Part shown: positions 25,511-37,340 of the stretch, piece after piece
How the letters are laid out: every line of letters begins with the position of its first letter
Position numbering within the stretch: position 1 is the first letter of the stretch
Assembly: GCA_030068075.1 (NCBI GenBank)
Contig: CM057828.1
Span: 111,961,699 to 112,025,698 of the forward strand
Length of the DNA: 64,000 bases
DNA from: Paguma larvata
Taxonomy: Eukaryota; Chordata; Mammalia; Carnivora; Viverridae
Reading direction: 5' to 3'
Made by a program: the position numbers and the translations under genes
The notes under the pieces: model-generated
Told to the model about the DNA's origin: nothing
Seen by the model: only the letters and a program-made list of their open reading frames with translations
The model's database searches: none

Positions 25511-26129
25511 CTCAACAAGGGATGATCTTTACATAATTATCATTTACCACCAAGTAATTACTTTTTAATACCAAGAACACTCCCAATCAAGTCTTTTTCT
25601 TTATTTTTTTAAATTGCAATTAACTTATCTGAAACAGCTATTAAGATTATACTCAGAATATAGAAAAACATCAGGAAAAATAACTCTATCCTCTTAGGCA
25701 ATTTTTCTACATGCACATAAATACCCAAAGATAGAATCACACTACTTACTTTAACATGTGGATTTTCCCCTAAATATTCATAAACACTTTCACTCAATAA
25801 AAAAGTGGTTCTACTACATCGTCATTTCTAATGGCAACATTATACTCCACATAGCATGCAAATATCCTAATACCCAATCACAGAAACATTTATGTCCTAG
25901 TTACCATTTACCTAGGTGTCAGAATTCCCAACCCATACAAAAATGGAGTTAGCAATACTTAACACTGAAAAGAACCATGAAAGAGTCATCTTAAGAGACT
26001 ACTTCCAAATTGATTTTAAAAGCCAGTAATTCAAGGATTCAAATGATAAATATATTTCAACAATTAAATGATTTACGTAGCAAACTTGGTAATGAAAATT
26101 ACATTAAAAGCAGACTTTCAGAAGGATGA

Positions 26130-27500
26130 CTGCATGAGGTTTCTATATTTGCCCTCTCTAAAACCTATCAAAATCAGAGGGGGGAAACCGAAAATTTAAT
26201 CAAATGCAACAATGGAATGGTCACAACCCAACAAACTGGTACTGACAGATGGTTTCAAGAGAAAATTAAAATCAAATCCATAATCAGTACAGAAGAGTAC
26301 TAAAGACCAATATCCAGTTCCTCTAAAGTCTGCTAGGATGTATAGTTTGAAACTACAGCAGGCAAAAGAGCTGGGAGAGAAAGGTCGCTTGGCCTATTTT
26401 TTGACTTTGTGGCCCAATGAAGTACAGAACTACCTGAAACAGAGGAGGGAGGGCCCTGCCACGCTAAATCTTTGCATGGACCCCAAAAGTGAACTCTGAA
26501 AACAGAGTTAATCACATACGGTGTGGGTTCAGAAAAAAACAGAATGCATGAACTGCTCTTTCCCACATTACCACTCTCCTCCCCAAAAGACACCTCCCAT
26601 ATTCCTTTCCCTAATTGTCATGGAGATTATAAATAACCAACTGCTAAGGATACAATTAATGTAGTGTCTACGAGAATAAGAAACAGAATCGAAGAGAAAT
26701 GAATCATACTTTACATACATACACATTCAAATTCATTCAAGTACACAGAAACCACCCTACACAGAACCTATGCAGAGACCAAAGTAATGGTATATAACAC
26801 TAGTAGGGTGAGAAAATACTTTGAAAAAAATACCAAGAAACTAGTAACTTTTAGACAAATTCTGTTCTCAGAGTACAAAGAACAGGAATTTTATTAAACA
26901 AAAGCATAATAAGAGATAAAAGGATACAATAAAGGAGGCAGGGAAGAAATGAAAAGAAACTTAAGGATGCAATCACCAAAGAAACAAAGACAACTTTTGA
27001 AGTAATGAAAGAATCAGCATTGCTGAAAGCCATGTCAACCATGAGGAGGAACACAGACCTGAAAAATAACACAAAGCCTAGAAGACAAAACAACAGGGAT
27101 GACAGCACTTAGAGATAAAATGCCACAGATGAAAAATGAGGCCAACATACATAAAACTGGAGATCCTGAAGAAGAGAACAGAAAACGGGACACTCCAGTA
27201 TTTAAAAAAAAAAAAAAAAAAAAGGTTTCCTGAAATACAGAAAGATCTCAATCTGAAGATTGAAGGCGGGTCACCATATAGCAGGAAAAATAAAATCCAA
27301 AAAAAACTGACACATTACCTTCCTTTACAGTCTGGTAAAGCTGTTGAATTTAAGAAAGAATTCTTAAAGCATCCAGGCAGCAGAAGCATGTCACTTAAAG
27401 AACAAAAAAGGGACTGCCCTCAGACTTCTCCATAGAAACCCTAAATGCTAGAATACAAAGTGATATGGTCTTGTGCTAAGAAAAAAAAGTGGATGTGACC
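26130..27500 (+). mobile_element. HAL1/L1-like remnant
   Basis: A-rich plus strand with long purine tracts. GCAGACTTTCAGAAGGATGA at the 5' side, ACAATTAATGTAGTG in the middle and CATACATAAAACTGGAGATC and TTAAAGCATCCAGGCAGCAG near the end suggest a HAL1 (half-L1) element. An A run at 27204-27223 is internal. No intact ORF1-like frame; the best open frame is about 99 codons. Confidence 0.45.
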
Positions 27501-27779
27501 GAGAAAATTACTTTTCTAACTAAGATGCCATTTATAAATAACAATAGGACATTATCGATTATTTAAGAATTCAAAAATTAAAGCACTCATAACTTGGGGG
27601 CAGGGTGGGGTTAGAAGATTAACACAGACTAACAAAGACAATCATAAGAAAAATCAAAACAAATCTCAAATGGAGAGAAGCTGTACTGCTAAGACAGCAG
27701 TGTGCACTAAATGCAGCTAAACTCACCTGCTTAACATCTGGAATCAACAGCCGTTTATGATTAATAAGTGATTGTTTTG

Positions 27780-27921
27780 AAAACTTATATGCCAAATGAC
27801 AATATACAGTAAATATTAATTTACTCAAAATAGATTTTAAATATTTCTTATTTAAAACTTATATGCCAAATGACAATATACAGTAAATATTAATTTACTC
27901 AAAATAGATTTTAAATATTTC
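27780..27921. repeat. 68-bp perfect direct duplication
   Basis: Bases 27780-27847 and 27854-27921 are identical and separated by the six bases TTATTT, a period of 74. The unit starts AAAACTTATATGCC and ends TTTTAAATATTTC. Perfect identity in unconstrained intron points to a very recent duplication. Confidence 0.95.
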
Positions 27922-28803
27922 CTTTGTTGTAATTTTATTTCACAAAAGCATTCAGTTACACCTTCTGCCCGCTGCACTGAGTACTCATTTGACAGATCCT
28001 TACTGAACAACAAATAAAGATGGTACAAGACACTAACAGAATAAAATAGAAATCATTCTTCCCTGGAGTTTGGTTTGGTTTCACAAACTTAATTATGTAT
28101 CAAAAGAAACTATGGGATTCTCCTAGTCCCATACCACCACTTTTTAATGAGAATTTTCAGGTTTGTTTATTTGAGCTTTCCAGGTGATTGATAGATACCT
28201 ACCAAAGGCTACAACATATACTGCAACCTCTTTAAGTCTCTAAATCTTCAAAGACAGATTACATAACATCCAGTAATTTTTCTGTTGACTGTATTTTATC
28301 CTATGGTGAATTTGACAACTGCAGTTTAGTAGGTATTGGCACTGTGCTACGTCTGATTCTAGACTCTGACTGCTTTTTGAACACAATTTTTAAATGTCTT
28401 AAAAAGAGAGTACCAGCAAAATGTACCTCTAGGAAAATGTAGCAGCTTGGGAGTTTAATAGGTTAAAAATTGCCTTAAATATATTAAACCAATGAGTATA
28501 ATGACCAAATAGGAAAGTACATGTTACTCAGAAGAGTTGCTTAATTATATTCTGGGTAAAATAGAAGAAAGCAATACAAATATTGAAACATTAAATTAGC
28601 ATCCAGTGATTAAAAGACTTTCCTCAAAAACATGCAGATTATTTGTGTAACGACTTGCAGAAGAATGTGATTAAAGAGAGGACAATAGACAAGGATTAAA
28701 TTCTGGCAACAGTAATAATTTATTATAATACAGTTTGATGACTGATGACCAATAAGTGAAAATTTTCCTACTTATAACTGTCATTAAAAAGTTAAGCAGC
28801 TAA

Positions 28804-29009
28804 GGCACCTGCGTGGCTCAGTCAATTAAGCTTCCAACTTTGGCACAGGTCATGATCTCAGTTTGTGAGTTTGAGCCCCATGTCAGGCTCTGTGCTGACA
28901 GCTTAGAGCCTGGAGTCGGCTTCAGATTCTGTGTCTCCCTCTCTCTGTGCTCCTCCCCCGCTCATGGTGCCTGTCTCTCTCAAAAATAAATGAACATTAA
29001 AAAAAAAAA
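28804..29009 (+). mobile_element. CanSINE in L1 remnant
   Basis: GGCACCTGCGTGGCTCAGTC head and ATAAATGAACATT tail. AGTTAAGCAGCTAA before and AGTTAAACAGCTAA after are the target duplication with one mismatch. Confidence 0.93.
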
Positions 29010-29522
29010 AAGTTAAACAGCTAAACTACCACATGATCTAGCAATTGTACCCTTAGCCATCTGCAACAAAGAAAAGTTATTTCACACAAAAATCTGTATG
29101 TCAATGTACAGCTATGTTGGTAAGAGCCCAAAACTGTAAACCACCCAAACGTCCTTCAACAGTGAATGGTTAAACTGAGATCCATCATACCATAGAATAC
29201 TACTCAGCAATACAACAGAAATGCAGCACACCTTGGTTCTCAAGGGAATTATGCAGAGTTAAAAAAAACAATCTCAAAAGGTTACATACTGTGATCCTAT
29301 TTACATAATACTCTTCAAGATTGAGCAGCTAGCTTGCTAAAGGTTAAGAGTAGAAGGAGGCGTGGCTGTGACTATAAAAAGCACAAGAAATTACTGTGAT
29401 GAGCTGTTCTGTATTTTGACTGTGGTAGTAGTCCTGTTAATCTACTCATGTGATAAAACTGCATGAAACACACATTCGCAAGGCATGCAAAATTGGTAAA
29501 AATCTGAATAGGGCCAGTGGAT

Positions 29523-29984
29523 TGTAGAGAGCAGAATGTCACTCCAAAATATGCCATTTCAGCATGTGGATAATGTTGAGCTAAAGGCAATCAAGACCCA
29601 ACAGACTCAGGAAAAACTTTTCCCTCTCCCGTAGCTACCTAAAAGAATTTAGATAGTCTTTTTCAAGTACAAGCTTCCTAATTAACTGAGATAACTTTTT
29701 AAACTGAAAGACCTATTTGTATGGCAGGGCAAACTTCTAATTACAAACATCTTCTTTCCTTATAATCCTGTGAGTTACCCTCCTCCCCTATGAAGCCTTA
29801 CACCCCATCCCATTCCTTGGCTCAAGATATCATATGTGCCTCAACTGCTGGACTCTTGAGTGCCTGTTTGGGGCTCTTGTAGGTATGAAATTAAACTGTT
29901 TTCTCCTATTTATTGGCTTGATGTCAATTTAATTACTAGACCAGCCAAAAGCCTCAGAAGGGAAAGGAAAATTTTTCTACCCCT
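29523..29984 (+). mobile_element. Solo LTR, ERVL/MLT2-like
   Basis: Begins TGTAGAGAGCAGAATGTCAC and shows CAAGACCCAACAGACTCAGG, a GGACTCTTGAGTGCCTGTTTG segment, ATTAAACTGTTTTCTCC, and an end GGAAAATTTTTCTACCCCTA. This pattern fits an ERVL-class LTR. No gag, pol or env sequence adjoins it, so it is a solo LTR left by recombination, an old endogenous retrovirus relic with no coding capacity. Confidence 0.65.
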
Positions 29985-30710
29985 ATAACTGTAACTATGC
30001 CAAATTCCTGCTTGTGATAGTATACTATAGTTATACAAGATGTTATCTGCATGCAGGCAAACTAGATAAAAGATACACTGAGCCTTTTGACAGTTGCAAG
30101 CAAATCTACAATTATCTCAAAATTGAAAGTTTTTTTTAAAAAAGGAAACCAGCTAAAACCAAACAGCTGGGATTTAAACCCAAGTGTGACAGCTCCTTCT
30201 ATACTGCTTGTTGACAGGTAGAGGTGCTGATGTGGCTTTGCTCTCTCACAGTCCTTAATCATAAGGCCATTCTTGTTGGAATGGCGCTTTCATCACTGCT
30301 CCTCACTACCCCCACTAAACTTCATCTCCACAAAGTATGTTTTATGTTTAATCACCCTGTTCACTTGTCTAACCTCCATGTTCTCATTCCATAACCTTCA
30401 CATGAATCATTTTGCCTTGCAGAGCAACACCACCACCAGCCAATCACATCAGTAAATTTGAATCACCCTTTTTCCTTTTTTACACTTCTAAATTTGATGT
30501 CATTTCTGAAAGACTTTATTCAAATTAGGTTTTACTGTAATTCTTCTTAAAAACAGAAGTCTCTTGTGTTGCTATCATTAAATTGCCATAAACTTTTAAA
30601 AGTTGAGCATAATCAAAAAGACTTAAGACAGTTCAGCTCAAGCTCACTGTAAAATTCTGAAACCTAACTGGTTAGAGCTATAAAATACAGCCTTTTAAGA
30701 ATTAAATTTT

Positions 30711-30927
30711 GGGGCGCCTGGGTGGCTCAGTTAAGCGGCCGACTTCGGCTCAGGTCATGATCTCACGGTCTGTGAGTTCGAGCCCCGCGTTGGGCTCTGT
30801 GCTGATGGCTCGGAGCCTGGAGCCTGCTTCGGATTCTGTGTCTCCCTCTCTCTGCCCTCCTCCTGCTCACTCTCTGTCTCTATGTCTAATAAATAAATGT
30901 TAAAAAAAAAAAAAATTAAAAAAAAAA
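30711..30927 (+). mobile_element. CanSINE, young
   Basis: GGGGCGCCTGGGTGGCTCAG head and near-consensus body. AAGAATTAAATTTT is repeated exactly at 30697-30710 and 30928-30941. High match and perfect duplication indicate a recent insertion. A few bases are missing in the CAGTCGGTTAAG part of the head. Confidence 0.96.
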
Positions 30928-31254
30928 AAGAATTAAATTTTAAGAAATATTTTCAATAAAAACCAGTGCCACATTTAACATTCCCGTTTTTGGCTAATGT
31001 TTTTAAATCCAAAATCTCATGTGTTCTACCTTCTGGAACATAATCATTAAGCTTGGGTAGAAGCCAAAAATAAAGACAGAAATATCAGGTATAACTAAAC
31101 ATCTCAAGTATAGAGGAACAAGAAATTACTTAAAAAGAGTAATGCTGAAAGATAACATGGTTCGTTGTGCTTAAATCAAATAGATTTTTACGAAAAGTAT
31201 CACAAAACAGAAAAAAAAAAAGTAACGTAGTTTGATTACCTTGCCAAGTTAGGG

Positions 31255-31450
31255 ATTATTACAGATTTCAGGTACATTATTCCCTTTAATCCTCAAGCAA
31301 ATCTTTGAGAGGGGTAATAAAATTACCTATTTTACAGTTCAAAATCCAGAGAAAAATTTTAAATAATGAGCCCAAGGATAAAGAGTTAGTAAGTGGAAGA
31401 CAAAGGTTAGAGTTCTCTGCCCTAATTTTAATTTTATGTTATTTTCATTG
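31255..31450 (-). mobile_element. MIR remnant
   Basis: ATTACCTATTTTACAGTTC..GAGCCCAAGGATAAAGAG..AGTAAGTGGAAG is the reverse MIR core, with the expected spacing. Confidence 0.65.
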
Positions 31451-31517
31451 TACCACAATGCCACTAATGCACTGCTATTAACATAACTGACATATGGTAT
31501 AGAAAACCTATACTCAG

Positions 31518-31544
31518 GAGGCGCCTGGGTGGCTCAGTCGGTTA
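31518..31544 (+). mobile_element. CanSINE head only, no tail
   Basis: GCGCCTGGGTGGCTCAGTCG plus GTTA is a perfect copy of the first part of the felid SINE, but the sequence then leaves the element. Both sides carry a 16-base near-duplicate: AGAAAACCTATACTCA at 31501 and AGAAAACCGATATTCA at 31545. Confidence 0.85.
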
Positions 31545-31852
31545 AGAAAACCGATATTCAATTAGTCTGACCCCTTCAAATAAGGAACAGAAAATGCCTA
31601 AGTATTGTTAATTGTATTAATTGTTGTTACCTTTACCTCCTAAAAGTATATTAAGTCATATTCAAACTCAGAAACTACTACTAACCAAAATATTATTTTC
31701 TGCATCTAACATATGCCAGGACACATACCAGACCAAAAAGCATGCTGTAAAAGGTGAGATCACTCTATTTGAATCAGATTTTCAACTACTGTCATTGCCT
31801 TTAAGGAGTGTGGGGGAAAAACATGTAGAAAATCTATTAGAAAACAGAACTT

Positions 31853-32031
31853 GGGCTGCTTAGGTGGCTCAGTCAGTTAAGCATCTGACTCTTGATTCTG
31901 GCCAGGTCATGACCTCACAATGGGGAAACTGAGCCCAGGGTTGGGCTCAGCATTGAGCATGGAGCCTGCTTGGGATTTTCTCTCTGCCCTCCCACTCATG
32001 TGCTTAAAATAAATAAATTAAAAAAAAAAAA
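31853..32031 (+). mobile_element. CanSINE, older subfamily
   Basis: GGTGGCTCAGTCAGTTAAGC then ATCTGACTCTTGATTCTGGC, with CATGGAGCCTGCTTGGGAT and TTAAAATAAATAAATT tail. AAAACAGAACTT and AAAACAGGACTC flank it. The TCTTGATT variant marks a different subfamily from most copies here. Confidence 0.88.
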
Positions 32032-32319
32032 AAAACAGGACTCATCTCAAATGTTTGCAATGTATCATGCAGCACAATCAATTCTCGTTCTCTGTTCTCC
32101 CATCCTCTCAATGCTAACCCTTCAAAAGATTCTGCCACCCACAGAAGATTCTGATGCAACAGTCTAGAAGAGGAAGGCATAATATTTCACTCACCATCCC
32201 ACCTAATGAAAAAAATCTGTAAGTTCTGCAATCCTTATTTACCCACCCCCCAGGGTCAAATTCCATTAAAACACATCCACATCCCGTAATGTAGATTGTT
32301 TTGAACTACGTTTTTTATT

Positions 32320-32450
32320 TCATTTTTTTAATGTTTACTCATATTTGAGAGAGAGACACCACACACACACTGTGTGAGCAGGGGAGGGGTAGAGAGGCAG
32401 ATACAGAATCTGAAGCAAATTCTAGGTTCCAAGCTGTCAGCACAGAGCCC
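32320..32450 (-). mobile_element. CanSINE, 5'-truncated
   Basis: TTTTTTTAATGTTTACTCAT tail and GAGCAGGGGAGGGGTAGAG body, ending at CTGTCAGCACAGAGCCCC without the usual head. The missing part corresponds to the element's 5' end, as expected for incomplete reverse transcription. Confidence 0.88.
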
Positions 32451-32495
32451 CAAAAAGTTTATTTTTAAATGGTGTTTTTAAAAACAGTAGTTTAG

Positions 32496-32690
32496 TGGAG
32501 CCTGGGTGGCTCATTCCATCAAGTGTCCAACTTCAGCCCAGGTCCAGATCTCACAACTCCAGAGTCTGAGTATCGCATCAGACTTGTGCAGATAACTCAG
32601 AGCCTGGAACCTGCTTCGGATTCTCTGTCTCCTTCTCTGCCCCTCCCCCGCTCACGCTCTGTCTCTCCCAAAATTAAACAAACATTTAAA
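32496..32690 (+). mobile_element. CanSINE, diverged head
   Basis: TGGAGCCTGGGTGGCTCATTC head, CAGAGCCTGGAACCTGCTTC body, AAATTAAACAAACATT tail. It is close to, and opposite in orientation to, the truncated copy at 32.3 kb. Confidence 0.88.
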
Positions 32691-33629
32691 AATATTTTTT
32701 AATTAAAAAAATAAAGGTAAACTTCATTTCTGGTTGAATTTTTGTCAAAAGAAAATCTATAAAAAAGTACATTTTAGGTAACACAAAATCAAAACAAGAC
32801 AAATTCTTGGGAACAACACACACCAAAATCAGGGTAATTCTAGGAAAGGGGCAGGGCAAGGTTGGGGGTGGGACGTCCAAAGGATACTATGATTGAGAAA
32901 GAGTAGTACATAAGAGGCTTCCTTTATTTTTAATGATGTATTTCTTCAATTAAGTAGGGGTCATACGGTTCTGAAGAGCTGCAGCAGATCATCCCCTTCC
33001 ATTACTTTAACTTTGACATCTATCACTTCATGTTAACAGAATATAAAATATTTTGACAAATGGTTTTCAAAACCTTTAAAAAAGAATCTCTTTCCAAAAC
33101 CAAATCTTACCCAGAACAGATATGCAAAACAGATCAAAGTAGAATTGTTCTCTTCCCTTGCTCCTAACAGTGACCTGCAAGGTACTTTTGCAGAACACCA
33201 ATACCACCAAAGGATGCAATTTGAAAGCATTAAGCATTAGCAACTATAGTTTCAAATAAATTTTCCTATGTTTAACTTAAAAATATGGTGCTACAGTGAT
33301 CTCTCAGGCTATAATTAAATGACAAAGAATAATCAGTATATATACTACAATAGTAACAGGCTGCCCTCTTATTATCAGTGACTGGTTAATGCTCCAATCC
33401 TAAGGTCAACCCTTTATTTTGTATACTAAATCTCAACACTGCTCCAGCAATAGTCCCTGGGCAATTTCTTCCACTAATGGATCAGTTCCATTAGCATATC
33501 AATATATTTTAATGACTCTTCAAAAAAGGGAGAGGGAAGGAGGGGGGAAAAAGAGGGAGGAAGTGGGTGGAAGAGGGAGGAAGGAAAACCCTTTCCTTTA
33601 ACCCACACATCCTACTCTAGCCATACTTC

Positions 33630-35040
33630 TGTTCTCTATTCTTTTATTAGCAAAACTCTGTGTTCGTCAATGTCTTTCACCTCTTCTATCCTCTTAAACG
33701 CACTCCAATCAGGTCTTCATTCCCTCAAGCCCACTGAAACTGCTGAAGGTCAATACCCTCTAGGACACCAGTCCTCATGTTACCCAACCTACTGGTCGAC
33801 CTAGACAGAAGTCATCACAAACATCGTGTAACACTTTCTTCACCTGTCTTCCAGGAGATACTGTAAGGTTTTCTTCTACTCCACTGGCTGTTCCTTCCCA
33901 ATCTCCTTTGAGTCACTCTTTGATTTCTAAACATGGTAGTACCACCAGATAAATTTGCAGCTATTAATTTGATGATAGCAGAGATGTACAAACTTACTGC
34001 TAGTCAAATCTGACCATCTGACCACACTCACTCCTTTACAAAATGTCATGGCTCCATTGCGCTACAATGGTAGAGCTATTGAGTATTTGTAAGAGACCAT
34101 AGGGTTACAAAGTCAAAAATACTTACTTATCTAGGTCCTTTACAGAAAGGAAGGCTGCAGACCCCTGGTCTTTAATCATTTTCTTGTCTAGGTGAAATAT
34201 AATCTCATGGTTTTTAAATTTACTCTATATGCTGATGACTCCAACCAGTCTCCTCCTTAAACTCCAGACCCAACCATCTGCCTACTTCTTTGATGTCTGA
34301 ACAAAATTCTCAGATTTACAACAACTCAAAACCACAAAACTAGCAATTCTACCCAACCACAAACTTTTTGTTCTATAGTCTTCTTCACTGCAATAAATGA
34401 CAATTCCAGCTTCCAAATGCTAGGTGAAAATTCTTGGGAGTCATTCTTCACTTCGTTTATATGTTGATTCTTTCAAAATACATCCAGAATCATACGACTT
34501 CCACTGTTTCATCCTAATCCAAGCCACTACGGTCTCTTGACTGATGCAATAGTGTCCCAAGTGACCTGCCTGCTTCTCTTATTCATATAGATTAAGTCAC
34601 TCAATATTCTCCAATGGTTTTTCAGCTGAGTAAAACCCCAAATCCTTTCAAAAGTCTACAAGACCCTGCTTGATCTGGCCCTGCCCTCACCTCTCTCAAG
34701 CTTCTATCACTTCCTCACCCTAAAAACATCCGTGGCTATCTGTTCAAACAAACACACAGAACACATTCTCATGTGAAGCCCTTGCCATTTACTGTTCTCT
34801 GCCTGGAACATACTTCTTCACCTCACAGTCACATGCCTACCTTCCTCATTTCTATACAGCAACCCTTACTTTCAACATTTCTTTATAACAACCCCTACTT
34901 CCCCAGATTATTTTTATTTCCTCTTCTTCGGCTTCGTTTTTCTATGAGGCAGCACTTTTCTCAAACTCTTTAACATGGTAGATGTAAAATTTATTTCTAC
35001 CTGCTATATCAATATCTTGTAGAAAATATCACTTTCCCTA
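33630..35040 (+). mobile_element. Long L2 LINE remnant (reverse transcriptase and 3' end)
   Basis: The order of phrases follows L2 across about 1.4 kb: CACTCCAATCAGGTCTTCAT, ACACTTTCTTCACCTGTCTTCC, CTCCACTGGCTGTTCCTTCC, TATATGCTGATGACTCC, TGGGAGTCATTCTTCAC, AATCCAAGCCACTACGGTCTC and TGATCTGGCCCTGCCCTC, ending after TTCTCTGCCTGGAACATAC. It spans part of the reverse transcriptase domain and the 3' end. A hAT element interrupts it. Frames are broken; no protein is expected. Confidence 0.8.
33978..34168. mobile_element. hAT-Charlie remnant inside L2 (MER58-like)
   Basis: GCAGAGATGTACAAACT start, GCGCTACAATGGTAGAG core, CCTTTACAGAAAGG and GCAGACCCCTGG end. It belongs to the same family as the element at 17.06 kb. 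Confidence 0.65.
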
Positions 35041-37179
35041 ATGTTTTCTTACCTTACATATTCCATTTGTTACAGTAACAAATACAATGCACTACTACAG
35101 ATTCATTCTACAATTCCTTGAAATCTTCTAACTTCATTTCTAGTCAACCTTGACTTCTAGGTGCCTGCCAACTGCATCAACAAAAAAGCCTACAGTGTAT
35201 AAATATTATGCTCCACTCTTGGCAGTGTCTTTTTAATCCCCAGGACAGTCCTACCTCAGGATTCTATGAAGTTCTTGAATTCACTAGATTTTACTGAAGC
35301 AAATTCAGTTATTTTTTACATGCTTTCATTAATATAACTATCATCTTTAACACAATGGAGTACAATAATGAAGACCAAGAAAAATAAAAATTCCTAACTT
35401 ACACAGGTTGGTCGGCTCACAAAAAATTTTTCACAATTTTTATAAAAGTAGACTGCTGCACATAACACTGCAGAACAAAGTAAAGTGGCAACAGGCAAAA
35501 AAATGGGTAATTTCACAGAGGTAAAGTTTTCTTTCTAAAGACTGAGCTTTCCAAATTTCATATCCCTTATATAGGTAACAATAATACTGTATGACATTAA
35601 TACAATTTTATAATGCTGTTGATATGCTGCCTCAGTATGATTTATACCAGCATTGAGAATGCTTTAAATTATGCCTAACAGTTTATAGGTCAATGACACA
35701 GATACTCAAAGCTAAGTTCCAAACACCTTGGGGTGTAACAACCTGATTTTACTAGAAAGAGATTGTTTCAAGGTAAATAATTTTGACTTAAGCAGCTTTC
35801 ACAGAAACATAATCAAAGTATGCAATAGCCAGCCCCAAATGTTTAGGACAGTCTCCAACTTAACACCGTTATACACTAAAAGGATTAAAGCAACAAAGTT
35901 TTCACTTAAAACTACTGCTAGCAGAGAGGAAAAAATAGCCATCCTCAACCCAAAATAACCCATTCACATTCAGGCTAAAAACTGAGTGCTAATGTAAAAA
36001 GAGTTCACAATTACTCTAACAGACACCTAAAATTTGCTGATGCAAAGCACTAAGATAAAAGAGGCATTTCCCTAGAAAGAGGGGGTTTTGTAAACTGTTT
36101 ACCAAACTGATCTATGGTTTGAATCAAAGAGTATTCCTCAAGGTTCTCTAGCATAATCCTCAAGTAACAAAACGTCATTAAGAATTAGAAGGCTCGAGAA
36201 CACCGACAACAACTACTGGCTCCCGATCAGTCCCAAAATGTTTCATACTTGCTTCCAAAAAAAAAAAAAAATGAAAGCTACGTCTGCAGACTTAACAAGC
36301 CCATGTTCTCTTAGCATCAAAATTATAACTTAATTTTTTTAAGTTTTAAATATATTTAAATTAAATTTTAAGTTATAAATTAAAGTCTATCCCAAACTTC
36401 CCACCACTAATCATGTCATGGAATTCTTAGTTCCTCTATTTCATTATAACCCTATCGTTCCTATAGCACAAAGTAGTGATTGCCAAATTTTGATGTGCCC
36501 CAACAGGCAGACATCCAGGTTTCATCACCTAGAAGTTCTGATTTAGTTACTCGTTGAGTGGGAATGAGTGGCAATGAGTGGCATTTTTAAACACTCCAAG
36601 AGATTCTTTGAAAGAGAAAAAAAGCCATAATGTTTCTCTAAAAATATAAGGAATATAGGTTTCTCTGAAATATACTCAACTATTCTGAAGAACACCAAAA
36701 AGACTTATAAAGGTTACTGGGAGTATATTTGATAGTATATGTTCACTTTTTGTTAAAAAGAAAAAACTACAGATTCTAAATTACCACACTGAATTTAGTC
36801 TTTAAGATTAGAGATTTGGTCCTGCGGCAGGAGAAAAAGAGATTCATGAGAAACCAAGCATTTGCACAATCTATCTGTTGCTGGCCTGGGTAAGAACCAC
36901 AGTACCACAGATGTCACTGAAATCCTTTTGATAATCCTATTCAATTCAGTGTTATTACTCTCTGATAGTTATTCTTAATCCACATTTTATATGTCATTTT
37001 CAAACTACCTAAATGACAGAAGGTATCTGAGACATTCAATAAGAAAGAAAAGCAAAGACAGACTGTCAGACAGGAATATGCAATAAAATGCTCAAGCAAC
37101 TACAAGGTCATTGTGGTTAAAGCTGAGCAAATGAAAAGTAAAATTTAGAGACATAACGTCAGAGGTAACAATAGGGAGA

Positions 37180-37340
37180 GTAACAAATCACACCGGCCCG
37201 TAGGCCATTATAAGGACATGTGAGAAGGTTTTGAGCAAAGGAGTAACTTGATATGATTGCTGCATGGAGAAAAACTAAAGAGCTAGAACGTAGGAAAGCA
37301 GAAAGACCGGTTTAGGAGGCTCGAGATTATTGGCTGAGGA
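37180..37340 (-). mobile_element. L2 remnant, reverse
   Basis: GTAGGCCATTATAAGGACAT, GTTTTGAGCAAAGGAGTAAC and AGACCGGTTTAGGAGGCT are reversed L2. A second piece may lie at 37780-37900 (GGTGATTCTGGCTGTGCTGTG). Confidence 0.6.

Larger units (their letters stand above)
28790..30080 (+). mobile_element. L1 3' remnant, twice interrupted
   Basis: L1 pieces CACATGATCTAGCAATTG, ACAGTGAATGGTTAAACTG, AGAATACTACTCAGCAATAC and TGTGATCCTATTTACATAA are followed after the LTR by GTATACTATAGTTATACAAG, all L1 3' UTR phrases. A CanSINE sits at 28804 and a solo LTR at 29523. No coding frame remains. Confidence 0.7.

Noticed and set aside
26851..27435. Open frames of 85 and 99 codons
   Set aside because: They fall in an A-rich HAL1/L1-like relic, are interrupted by poly-Lys from an A run, and look like no intact protein.
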